Origin: Flavobacterium sp. SM15
GTDB lineage: Bacteria; Bacteroidota; Bacteroidia; Flavobacteriales; Flavobacteriaceae
Length of the DNA stretch: 64,000 bases
Assembly (NCBI RefSeq): GCF_022012335.1
Contig: NZ_JAKLTO010000007.1
Coordinates: 104,242-168,241, forward strand
Reading direction: 5' to 3'
Numbering within the stretch: the stretch's first letter is position 1; the number at the start of each line of letters is the position of its first letter. Positions 36,345 to 44,241 of this stretch are shown here, piece after piece. Both the position numbers and the translations under genes were made by a program. Under the pieces are notes generated by a model. The model was not told the origin of the DNA and searched no databases. It was given only the letters and a program-made list of their open reading frames with translations.

Positions 36345-36496
36345 ACCTTGTCTTTTTGTGATTTACTTCCCAAAAAACAAGCATCTTATCAAATCAATTT
36401 CAAAATCAGATTGTTATAAAGCAAAATATTTCTTACAACCTGCTAATTAGATCAAAACAATACTTATATTAGCTTTATTAACCTTATCCCAATTTT

Positions 36497-37456
36497 ATGG
36501 AACACAATTACTCAGAACAAAAAAACTACAAGCTGAATTTTCAAGGAAAAGGAACCGACTTTTTTGGAATTATTGTAGTAAACTGGATTTTAACCATGCT
36601 TACTTTAGGATTATATTATCCTTGGGCTAAAGCAAAAGTTTTACAATACATTTACGGAGCTACCGAACTGAACAACGACCGTTTTACCTTTCACGGCACC
36701 GGAAAAGAAATGTTCAAAGGGTTCATCAAAGCTATTTTAATCTTTGCCGCGATGTACGGAGTTTTATTTTTATTTATTTGGTTGAATATGCCTTTTGTTG
36801 GTATTTTTCTTTTTTACGTATTGATTATCAGCATCATCCCGATCGCCATCCACGGATCGTACCGTTACCGCATGTCCCGAACTTCCTGGAGAGGGATTCG
36901 TTTCGGCTACCGTGGCGATCGTAATAAATTCATTAAGCTGTTCTTCAAAAACATTTTCTTAACAATCATTACCTTAGGAATTTACGGAGCTTGGGCAACG
37001 GTAAACATCCGTACTTATGTTTTGAGCCACATCCGTATGGGATCCATCAAATTCAAATACAAAGCCGACGGAGCTGATTTCTTCCTACTGAACCTTAAAG
37101 GCTATTTCCTTACTTTAATCACGTTAGGAATCTACTCCTTTTGGTGGCAGAAAGAGATTTTCGAGTTTTATGTGAACAACCTTTACATGGAAAAAGACGA
37201 ACAGCGCATTCGCATGAAGTCTACGGCTTCCGGCGGGGATTTCTTTGCTTTGATCGTGGTGAACCTGCTTCTTTTGGTTTTCACTTTAGGTCTTGGCTAT
37301 GCATGGGTGGCAATGCGCACTTTTAATTTCATTGCGCAAAACATTACACTGGAAGGAAACATCGATTTGGATCTGATTGCTCAAACCGAAGAAGAATTCA
37401 AAGACGCTACCGGTGAAGATATTAATGATATGTTAGACATCGATTTTGTAATGTAA
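36497..37456 (+). CDS. YjgN/DUF898-family membrane protein
   Basis: 319 residues made of tandem membrane modules, each with a TLGxYxPWAxxKxxxY-like motif (for example LTLGLYYPWAKAKVLQY and ITLGIYGAWATVNIRTY) and soluble FTFHGTGKEMFKGF-like links. About seven to eight transmembrane segments. Function of YjgN is unknown. Its stop overlaps the start of the M48 peptidase gene by one base (TAATG), so the pair should be translated together. Confidence 0.9.
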   Translation: MEHNYSEQKNYKLNFQGKGTDFFGIIVVNWILTMLTLGLYYPWAKAKVLQYIYGATELNNDRFTFHGTGKEMFKGFIKAILIFAAMYGVLFLFIWLNMPFVGIFLFYVLIISIIPIAIHGSYRYRMSRTSWRGIRFGYRGDRNKFIKLFFKNIFLTIITLGIYGAWATVNIRTYVLSHIRMGSIKFKYKADGADFFLLNLKGYFLTLITLGIYSFWWQKEIFEFYVNNLYMEKDEQRIRMKSTASGGDFFALIVVNLLLLVFTLGLGYAWVAMRTFNFIAQNITLEGNIDLDLIAQTEEEFKDATGEDINDMLDIDFVM

Positions 37457-38514
37457 TGACCGTTACCGCTATTTTTTATGACGGAGTTTCTTCCGCCCCA
37501 CAAACTATAGAACTTTCATTCAACAAAAGTCAAGGTGTGCTGGTTTACAGCACACCTTCTTTTCAAAAAAGAGTTCTCCTGACTGAAGCTAAAATCGAAG
37601 TATTCGGTTCGGCTCTGAACGTGCTTTTTGGAGAAAATCCATTACAGCAGATTAAGATCGAAGACCGAAACCTGATTGCTCAAATAAACGCTTACCGAAA
37701 AGAAAACGGTCAAATTAGCTGGTACCAACGCTTTGTGAGTTTGAACTTTCCAATATTGGTTGTTTTTTCCCTAGCATTTTTAGCATTGGTTGGCTGTGGT
37801 TACTTTTGGGGAATTCCTTGGGTGGCGGAAAAAGCGGTAGTTGCTATTCCTGAAGATTACGACAATTCTCTCGGAGCAACTTTTTATGAACAGTACATTG
37901 AAACCGATTCAGTAAATATTGAAAAAACGAAGCTTCTGAATCAATTTGCCCAAGAGCTTAAACTCAACAATACTAAAAAACTTCATTTTACCGTTGTCGA
38001 ATCAGAGATTATAAACGCTTTCGCCCTGCCCGATGGCAATATTGTAGTGTATTCAGGTTTGTTGAATCTCCTTGAAAAACCTGAAGAATTGGTTGGGCTC
38101 ATTGGTCACGAAACTTCCCATGTAAACCAACGTCATTCCATGAAAATGTTGTGCCGTAATCTTTCGGGTTATTTATTGATTTCGACAGTTTTCAATGATG
38201 TGAACGGAATTACCGCTGTAATTGGGGAAAATCTGCACAGTTTGCAAAACCTGTCCTATTCCCGAAAATTTGAAACACAGGCCGATCGCGACGCGGTAAC
38301 TATCATGGAACAAAATCATATAGACCCAAAGGGAATGCAGCAACTTTTCAGCCGATTGCAGAGCCATCACGACATCGAAATGCCGGAATTGATGAGTTCG
38401 CACCCAATAACCAGACAGCGTAAACGCAACATTGAAAATCTCATCAAAGAAAAACCTTTTACCGTTGTTGAGAATCCGAAACTAAACGTGATTTTTCAAA
38501 AACTTAAGGAATAA
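37456..38514 (+). CDS. M48-family zinc metallopeptidase with N-terminal sensor-like domain
   Basis: 352 residues. An N-terminal beta-rich domain (about 1-80, FNKSQGVLVYSTP, possibly PH-like) is followed by one transmembrane helix (about 98-120) and an M48 peptidase domain. The latter has HETSH (218-222) and the third ligand Glu273 in KFETQAD, then SSHPITRQRKRNIE near the end. This resembles BepA/Oma1-type membrane-linked proteases. Coupled to the YjgN gene, which suggests joint work in envelope quality control (inference). Its stop codon directly abuts the convergent gene at 38515. Confidence 0.9.
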   Translation: MTVTAIFYDGVSSAPQTIELSFNKSQGVLVYSTPSFQKRVLLTEAKIEVFGSALNVLFGENPLQQIKIEDRNLIAQINAYRKENGQISWYQRFVSLNFPILVVFSLAFLALVGCGYFWGIPWVAEKAVVAIPEDYDNSLGATFYEQYIETDSVNIEKTKLLNQFAQELKLNNTKKLHFTVVESEIINAFALPDGNIVVYSGLLNLLEKPEELVGLIGHETSHVNQRHSMKMLCRNLSGYLLISTVFNDVNGITAVIGENLHSLQNLSYSRKFETQADRDAVTIMEQNHIDPKGMQQLFSRLQSHHDIEMPELMSSHPITRQRKRNIENLIKEKPFTVVENPKLNVIFQKLKE

Positions 38515-38922
38515 TTATTTAACCAAAACCCCTCTTTTGTTCATTACAGGAACGTCTACCAAAGCGCGCTCATTAATGGAATTGGTTTTGAAAACATACG
38601 TTTTGTCGTAAAGTTTATCCCCAATGAAAAACGTCACCATAAACTCGTTATTCAACTGAAGAACATTGTTCTCCAACAATTCTATTTTCACTGAAGCATT
38701 CGGCTCCACTTCCTTAAAGGCATGACGGAAGGTTCCGGTTTTGCGTTCTTCTCCGTTAATCAAACCATACGCTCGGGAAACCACGATAGCCATTTCCAGT
38801 TTTACATCGCTGTCGTTAATTAAATGAGCGTACCAGGCATTTTCCATAAAATCATCGTTCCATTCCTGAACGGCCGCCACATACACCTTTTCCACTTTTG
38901 GTATACTAATATCCTTCTGCAT
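38515..38922 (-). CDS. Conserved-looking protein of unknown function
   Basis: 135 residues, no signal or membrane segment, beta-rich pattern with WNDDFMENAWYAHLINDSDVKLE. I recall similar small proteins across Flavobacteria without a known role. There is no spacer at all between its stop (38515) and the stop of the M48 gene (38514), so any terminator must lie within coding sequence. It has a good -7 element. Confidence 0.7.
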   Translation of the reverse strand: MQKDISIPKVEKVYVAAVQEWNDDFMENAWYAHLINDSDVKLEMAIVVSRAYGLINGEERKTGTFRHAFKEVEPNASVKIELLENNVLQLNNEFMVTFFIGDKLYDKTYVFKTNSINERALVDVPVMNKRGVLVK

Positions 38923-38944
38923 AACGTTGTCTATTAAAAGTGCG

Positions 38945-38952
38945 CAAATTTA
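38945..38952 (-). promoter_or_regulatory. -7 promoter element of the 135-residue protein gene
   Basis: TAAATTTG on the minus strand, 22 nt before the ATG at 38922. Confidence 0.6.
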
Positions 38953-39021
38953 CTACAAATATTCCGTAATTTTATATTCAGACTTACTTCGGAACCTTTA
39001 ACAATGTAAAACTTCAAAATC

Positions 39022-39474
39022 ATGAAACAGACTTTTTTAGCTTTGACATTTCTTTCTTTTGTGCTTACCGGTTGTAAAAAAGAAGTTAAAACGGAAACAG
39101 AGTCCGCCGCAACAGTTCTTGACAGTACGGCTTCGGTTCCCGATTCACATACTTCTGAAAACGCTTTGGATTGGAATGGTTCCTACCAAGGCGTGGTTCC
39201 TTGTGCCGATTGCCCGGGAATTGAAACAAAACTCACCCTGAACAAAGACAAAACCTATGAACTTTCCGTTTTGTATCAGGATAGGGAAAAACAACCAACA
39301 ATTACCAAAGGAAACTTTACTTTTGACCAGTCCGGAAGTATAATCACTTTAGACAAAGCCGGAAAAACAACCAGTTACAAAATAAAAGAAGGTTGTTTAA
39401 CGATGCTGGACCGCGATAAAAAAGAGATTGGAGGCGCGTTAAAGGCTAAATACATTTTGAACAAAAACCATTAA
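39022..39474 (+). CDS. NlpE N-terminal-domain lipoprotein
   Basis: 150-residue lipoprotein: signal with lipobox VLTGC (Cys18), charged Glu/Ser/Thr linker, then the NlpE-like domain with DWNGSYQGVVPCADCPGIE. The CADC pair is the conserved CXXC motif of NlpE, which in E. coli links surface or copper stress to the Cpx response. There is no Cpx-like pair here, so the role may be simpler metal or redox sensing. A terminator follows. Confidence 0.88.
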   Translation: MKQTFLALTFLSFVLTGCKKEVKTETESAATVLDSTASVPDSHTSENALDWNGSYQGVVPCADCPGIETKLTLNKDKTYELSVLYQDREKQPTITKGNFTFDQSGSIITLDKAGKTTSYKIKEGCLTMLDRDKKEIGGALKAKYILNKNH

Positions 39475-39479
39475 AATAA

Positions 39480-39504
39480 AAAAGCTCCGTAATTCGGAGC
39501 TTTT
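39480..39504. terminator. Bidirectional terminator between the NlpE gene and pheS
   Basis: Stem AAAAGCTCCG / CGGAGCTTTT (10 bp, 5-nt loop) between convergent genes. Confidence 0.92.
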
Positions 39505-39507
39505 GTT

Positions 39508-40527
39508 TTATATACTGGACTTGAATTGTTCCAGAAAACGCACATCGTTTTCATAAAACATTCGAATATCACCAATTTGATACAACAACATCGCAATACG
39601 CTCGATTCCCATACCGAACGCGAAACCGTTGTATTTGTCGGCATCGATCCCGCAGTTTTTCAAAACGTTAGGATCCACCATACCACAACCCATGATTTCC
39701 AACCAACCGGTTCCTTTGGTAATACGATAATCGGTTTCCGTTTTCAATCCCCAATAAATATCCACCTCAGCACTTGGTTCGGTGAACGGAAAATAACTCG
39801 GGCGTAAACGGATTTTCGACTTTCCGAACATTTCTTTGGTGAAATAAAGCAAGGTTTGCTTCAAATCGGCGAAGGAAACATTCTGATCGATGTACAAGCC
39901 TTCCACCTGATGGAAAATACAGTGGGAACGCGAAGAAACTGCCTCATTACGAAACACACGTCCCGGTGAAATCGTACGAATTGGCGGTTTGTTGTCTTCC
40001 ATATAACGCACCTGAACCGAAGAAGTGTGCGTGCGCAACAATACATCCGGATTGGTTTGAATAAAAAACGTATCCTGCATGTCACGCGCCGGATGGTATT
40101 CCGGTAAGTTTAATGCGGTAAAGTTGTGCCAATCGTCTTCAATTTCCGGACCTTCGGATACATTAAACCCGATGTTTGAAAAAATATCTACAATCTGGTT
40201 TTTTACGATGGAAATAGGATGGCGCGAACCAATCACTAAGGGTTCGCCCGGACGCGTCAAATCACCATAAACCCCGCCAGCCACTTCTTTACTTTCAAGG
40301 GCCTCCTGTATGGTTTTTACTTTATCTTCAGCAGTGGTTTTCAACAAATTGATTACCTGACCAAATTCTTTTTTCTGGTCGTTCGGAACGTTTTTGAACT
40401 CGGCAAAAAGGTCTTTCAACAAGCCTTTGCTTCCCAAAAACTTAATTCGGAATGCTTCTAGCGCATCCTTATTGTCGGTGGTAAACGCCTGTGCTTCACC
40501 AATGTATTCTTTAATCTTGTCAGTCAT
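39508..40527 (-). CDS. pheS: Phenylalanyl-tRNA synthetase alpha subunit
   Basis: Catalytic subunit of the alpha2-beta2 enzyme that charges tRNA-Phe. 339 residues from the ATG at 40525-40527 (MTDKIKEYIG; a second ATG two codons upstream is possible). N-terminal coiled-coil (about 1-80), then class II motifs: FNVSEGPEIEDDWHNF, HPARDMQDTFF, LRTHTSSVQVR, RVFRNEAVSSRSHCIFHQVEG (motif 2) and GFAFGMGIERIAML (motif 3). pheT is not nearby. Confidence 0.96.
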   Translation of the reverse strand: MTDKIKEYIGEAQAFTTDNKDALEAFRIKFLGSKGLLKDLFAEFKNVPNDQKKEFGQVINLLKTTAEDKVKTIQEALESKEVAGGVYGDLTRPGEPLVIGSRHPISIVKNQIVDIFSNIGFNVSEGPEIEDDWHNFTALNLPEYHPARDMQDTFFIQTNPDVLLRTHTSSVQVRYMEDNKPPIRTISPGRVFRNEAVSSRSHCIFHQVEGLYIDQNVSFADLKQTLLYFTKEMFGKSKIRLRPSYFPFTEPSAEVDIYWGLKTETDYRITKGTGWLEIMGCGMVDPNVLKNCGIDADKYNGFAFGMGIERIAMLLYQIGDIRMFYENDVRFLEQFKSSI

Positions 40528-40547
40528 CGTCATGCGGTAATTGGATG

Positions 40548-40555
40548 CAAATTTA
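40548..40555 (-). promoter_or_regulatory. -7 promoter element of pheS
   Basis: TAAATTTG on the minus strand, 20 nt before the ATG at 40527. It touches the edge of a heptamer array. Confidence 0.6.
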
Positions 40556-40603
40556 GTAAAAAGTTAGAAGTTAGACTGCAGAAAGCAGAAATTAGATTCC
40601 AGA
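40555..40603 (+). repeat. Heptanucleotide array (consensus nnnYAGA) between pheS and the gene at 40628
   Basis: Seven consecutive 7-nt units in strict register, six of which end in AGA: for example AGTTAGA (40562-40568 and 40569-40575) and AAGCAGA (40583-40589). It fills the whole spacer upstream of pheS. Confidence 0.8.
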
Positions 40604-40627
40604 AACCTGCTTTTTGTGGTCTGATTA

Positions 40628-40984
40628 CTATTTAATAATTTCTTTCTCCAAAAAATAGTTTACAATCGCTTCTTTCATCAAAACGGACTGTTCACCGGCT
40701 TTTAACGGCGGCAATTGTTCTTTTACCTGATAATGCGGCCAGCCTTCTTCATCGAAAAAATCGAATTCATAATAGCCGTAAGGCTCCAGCAAACGGCAGA
40801 TGGCAATGTGCATCAGGTTTAGCTTTTCGTCTTTTTTGAATTTTCGGTTGAGTTGCCCCAATTCCTGCACACCGATTAAATAAATGATTGCGTCCAAATC
40901 CAGGATTTCCCCATCAGCAAACTGATTGGAAAGTATGTTGACCACTGCGTCCCAGCGGGTTTTTAATTGTTCGTCTCTTGACAT
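40628..40984 (-). CDS. Conserved-looking cytosolic protein of unknown function
   Basis: 118 residues, no signal or membrane part, starting MSRDEQLKTRWDAVV. Aromatic/acidic core PYGYYEFDFFDEEGWPHYQ and helical ends. I recall unnamed homologues in Flavobacteria. It is flanked on both sides by heptamer arrays and is on the same strand as pheS, upstream of it. Confidence 0.7.
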   Translation of the reverse strand: MSRDEQLKTRWDAVVNILSNQFADGEILDLDAIIYLIGVQELGQLNRKFKKDEKLNLMHIAICRLLEPYGYYEFDFFDEEGWPHYQVKEQLPPLKAGEQSVLMKEAIVNYFLEKEIIK

Positions 40985-40993
40985 TTTTATGAA

Positions 40994-41021
40994 ATTATGA
41001 ATTATGAATTATGAATTATGA
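40994..41021 (+). repeat. Perfect (ATTATGA)4 tandem repeat
   Basis: Four exact copies of ATTATGA at 40994-41021, followed by degenerate units to about 41035. The opposite-strand reading TCATAAT matches the array at 8369-8410. It lies in the divergent spacer between the 118-residue protein and the CvpA gene. Confidence 0.9.
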
Positions 41022-41117
41022 GTTCACCTCTCATAAAATTGATTGGCAAAGATAGGGAGTTGTAAACTGACTTGTTGCATTTCTTTTATCTTTGCGCTTG
41101 TTTCTATCCTCTTAACT

Positions 41118-41636
41118 ATGAGTTTTATCGATATCGTTTTAGCGGCCGTACTGGTTTTTGGCTTAATCAAGGGCCTGCGAAACGGCCTTTTTGTGGAAGT
41201 GGCTTCACTGATTGCTTTTTTCATCGGGATTTATGCGGCAATCAAGTTTTCGTATGTTGTTAAATCGATGCTAGAAACAACGGTTTCCTGGTCGCCGAAA
41301 ACGGTTCAGGTGACCGCTTTTGTTTTTACACTACTTGCAGTTGTGGTCGCAATTCACTTATTAGCCAAAATCTTTACTGGAATTGCCGATTTTGCATTTT
41401 TAGGCTGGTTCAACTCTATAGGCGGCGGCGTTTTAGGGGGCTTGAAAACAGTGCTGTTGCTTGGAATTATTTTGAGTCTGTTCCAAAAAGTGAACCTCAA
41501 CAACATGATTGTATCCAAACAAACTCAGGAAAACTCTTTGCTATTCAATTCTGTTTTAAAAACTTCCGAAGTGCTGCTTCCAGTAGTAACCCATTGGTTT
41601 GAAGATTTAAAAAAAACACAACTTTCAGCACAATAG
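41118..41636 (+). CDS. CvpA-family membrane protein
   Basis: 172 residues from the ATG at 41118, which starts directly with the hydrophobic MSFIDIVLAAVLVFGLIKG typical of CvpA. Four transmembrane helices with conserved glycine-rich GLIKGLRNGLFVE and GGGVLGGLKTVLLLG. CvpA supports envelope integrity and, in E. coli, colicin V production. A longer frame from 41043 uses a TTG codon and is not favoured. Confidence 0.88.
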   Translation: MSFIDIVLAAVLVFGLIKGLRNGLFVEVASLIAFFIGIYAAIKFSYVVKSMLETTVSWSPKTVQVTAFVFTLLAVVVAIHLLAKIFTGIADFAFLGWFNSIGGGVLGGLKTVLLLGIILSLFQKVNLNNMIVSKQTQENSLLFNSVLKTSEVLLPVVTHWFEDLKKTQLSAQ

Positions 41637-41648
41637 GAAAACAAAAAA

Positions 41649-42392
41649 CTATTTAAGCTCTTTGATCTCGCTTTTTTTAATCCAGCCCTGGGTTTGATCG
41701 GTTAACTCGATTTTTTGCCAATCTCCCTGGGACTCCAAAACAAAAACTTTGGTTCCCTCGTGCAGTTCAAAAGCATTTGGTGCTGAAGACTTCGGTTCAT
41801 TTTTAACGACAGCAATTTCTGCAAAAACAATAGCCGGTTGTTCGGTATCGAAGTTGTTGCGCTCGATAATGGCCGCTCCAACGCTTAAAAGTACAATCAA
41901 CAAAGCCAATACCATCCCTACAAAAAAGGTACGCTTCCAAACGGAAACGGCTCCAAAGTAATAACCGATAAAAAACACCAGAAACAAAGCAGAAAATCCG
42001 GTGGCAATTCCTGCCCAAACATCGTAATGGAAAACATCCAGAAAGTCGTTAAGCATTTTGGAAAACCCAACTTTAGGCACCACTTTAATTTCATCGATGG
42101 CCATTTTTTGAGCGAATTTCAAATTGGTCTGAATTTCGGCATCGTCGGGGTGCAGTAACAGCGCTTTTTCGTAATTGTATACGGCCGGTGCTACCTTGTG
42201 CAATTTGTAATAAGCATTCCCTAAATTAAAGTACAATTCTGCCGATTGCTGACCCGATTGTAAAATTCCTTCGTAAACCACAGCCGCTTGTTCGTACTGC
42301 TCTTTTTTGTACAATTCATTCCCTTTCTGGAAAGCCGATTGTGCAAAAACGGCACCGGAAAGCAACAAAAATATATAGACTAACTTTTTCAT
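41649..42392 (-). CDS. batE: BatE: TPR and SH3 domain protein
   Basis: Last gene of the Bat operon. 247 residues from the ATG at 42390-42392: signal peptide (SGAVFAQ), TPR repeats (about 20-110, ELYFNLGNAYYKLHKVAPAV), two transmembrane helices (about 125-180) and a C-terminal bacterial SH3 domain (ELHEGTKVFVLESQGDWQKI, ending WIKKSEIKELK). Probably anchors part of the complex in the inner membrane. A longer frame upstream runs into batD and is rejected. Confidence 0.88.
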   Translation of the reverse strand: MKKLVYIFLLLSGAVFAQSAFQKGNELYKKEQYEQAAVVYEGILQSGQQSAELYFNLGNAYYKLHKVAPAVYNYEKALLLHPDDAEIQTNLKFAQKMAIDEIKVVPKVGFSKMLNDFLDVFHYDVWAGIATGFSALFLVFFIGYYFGAVSVWKRTFFVGMVLALLIVLLSVGAAIIERNNFDTEQPAIVFAEIAVVKNEPKSSAPNAFELHEGTKVFVLESQGDWQKIELTDQTQGWIKKSEIKELK

Positions 42393-42403
42393 TTTCTTCG
42401 GAA

Positions 42404-44221
42404 TTAAATCTGCTTGCTCAACTCGGAAATTACTCCCACGGCTCTGTCGTAATCCTGCTGCATTGCTACGCTGGTGGACGGCGCGTAACGGGCAAACTCG
42501 CAACTATCCATCAACTTCATAAAATCAGTAACCGTATGAGACTCTGCCTTTTTGGACATCAATAATTCCTGAATGTTCTCCTTGCTCATTTCTGAAGTTT
42601 CGATATGCAGTTTTGCTTTTAAGAAATTGTGCAGTGCGCGTTCCATGGCATCGTAAAAAGGTTCCTTGTTCCCCATTTGCTTACTGGCTTCCGAAAGGAA
42701 TTTCTTGGCCAGTTTGTTCGACTGACGGATCTTGTTTCCGGCCACATCACCATCCAAGGCTTCTTTCTTCTTCTTGGCCAAAACAATTATCGGAATAATT
42801 AAGAATGGGACAAACAACAAGGTATAAAACAAGGTTGAACCCAAGAAATCGTCACACTTGATCGGCTCCAATTCTGTGTTGGATTTCACATACGCAAACT
42901 GATCGCTTTTGGCAACGGTTTGTTTGCCGGTCGCAGCGGTTTGATCCGTAGAAGTTGGCATTATCCCTTCCAATACATCAAGTTTGATTTCCTGTGAGGT
43001 AATGGTTTTATAGGTTTTGGAATTCAGATCGAAATACGAAAACGTCAACGGTTTAATGGCGTAAATCCCTTTATATTGCGGCACAATCGTATAGGTGTCT
43101 GAAATGGTTCCTTGGGTTCCGGTAAGCGGCGTGGTTACACTTTCTTTATGCTCCGGATCGTACATCTCCAAAGCGTTGGGTACAATTGGTTTGGGCAATG
43201 TGAACAATTTCATGTTTCCTTTTCCGGCTACACTTACTTCCAACTGCATCGATTCTCCCGATTTTAAGGCCGTTTTTGACGGTTTTACCCTGAAATCGAA
43301 ATGACCTACTGCCCCTGTAAAATCTTCAGGTTTACCTGCTTCTGGCAAAGCTTTTACAAAAATGGATTTTGCTCCGGCAGATACTTTTTTAGTTCCGTTG
43401 GTGTATTCCATACGTCCGAACATATCACGTCGACCTGTAGGGGCTTGCATATTAATGTCCAGCGACAACGGTTCAATGTTTAGTTTTCCGGCTTTCTGCG
43501 GATACAATACGGTTTTGCGTAAAATCACGTAACGGTAGTCTTCGCCGTTGTATTTACCCATTTGTACCGACAGGTTTTTAACGTCGATCGCCTGACTCCA
43601 GAAGTTGTTGTATTTCGGGCTGGCCGATTCACGAAAATCGCTCACACTTACATAAGGGCTAACGTAAAGCTTATACACCGCAGTTATCGGTTCGTTCAAA
43701 TACGGATTTGTGTTTGAAATTTCGGCCACCAAATGAATACCATCTCCTTTGAGTTGTGGCGGCAATTGCATTTGTTGTTGCTGTTGTTGTTGACGACGGC
43801 GCTGATTTCCGAAAATGATCGCAAAAGGATCTTCCTCTTCTTCCGGCTCAGGCTGGGTTACTGCGTTGCCCACAGTAACTTTAACCGAATTGGTCTTATA
43901 AATTTTTCCGGCAATTTCTATCGAAGCCGGTTTGATTACAAAAGTCCCTTTTTTAGTGGGCATCAAAAAGAATGAATACGATTTGCTGAACGATTTTCGT
44001 CCGTTAACCCACGAATAATTTACCGATTGATTAGGTCCTCCGAAAACCTTAAACCCCTCAAAAGAAGGAGCTTCAAAATTATCCCCGTCGTCGTTCATGG
44101 TAAAATCGATGCGCAAACGCTCGTTAATACCAATAGTGCTTTTACTCACAGCAGCTTTAAATTCCACCTGAGCAAAAACCGATTGAACGGCTAACAGCAA
44201 AAGAAAAATATACTTGTTCAT
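42404..44221 (-). CDS. batD: BatD: oxygen-tolerance family protein
   Basis: 605 residues from the ATG at 44219-44221: signal peptide (VQSVFAQ), BatD periplasmic Ig-like domains (about 25-430, with FTMNDDGDNFEAPSFEGFKV), a glutamine-rich loop (RRRQQQQQQQMQLPPQL), a transmembrane helix near 460 (LFYTLLFVPFLIIPIIVLAKK) and a cytosolic helical tail. Part of the MoxR-linked Bat system known from Bacteroides aerotolerance. Confidence 0.92.
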   Translation of the reverse strand: MNKYIFLLLLAVQSVFAQVEFKAAVSKSTIGINERLRIDFTMNDDGDNFEAPSFEGFKVFGGPNQSVNYSWVNGRKSFSKSYSFFLMPTKKGTFVIKPASIEIAGKIYKTNSVKVTVGNAVTQPEPEEEEDPFAIIFGNQRRRQQQQQQQMQLPPQLKGDGIHLVAEISNTNPYLNEPITAVYKLYVSPYVSVSDFRESASPKYNNFWSQAIDVKNLSVQMGKYNGEDYRYVILRKTVLYPQKAGKLNIEPLSLDINMQAPTGRRDMFGRMEYTNGTKKVSAGAKSIFVKALPEAGKPEDFTGAVGHFDFRVKPSKTALKSGESMQLEVSVAGKGNMKLFTLPKPIVPNALEMYDPEHKESVTTPLTGTQGTISDTYTIVPQYKGIYAIKPLTFSYFDLNSKTYKTITSQEIKLDVLEGIMPTSTDQTAATGKQTVAKSDQFAYVKSNTELEPIKCDDFLGSTLFYTLLFVPFLIIPIIVLAKKKKEALDGDVAGNKIRQSNKLAKKFLSEASKQMGNKEPFYDAMERALHNFLKAKLHIETSEMSKENIQELLMSKKAESHTVTDFMKLMDSCEFARYAPSTSVAMQQDYDRAVGVISELSKQI

Positions 44222-44241
44222 CTTCGTACTTATCATTACCT

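Noticed and set aside
40555..41035. Heptamer arrays considered as a CRISPR array
   Set aside because: Period is 7 nt with no 25-40 nt repeats or unique spacers, and no cas genes are present.
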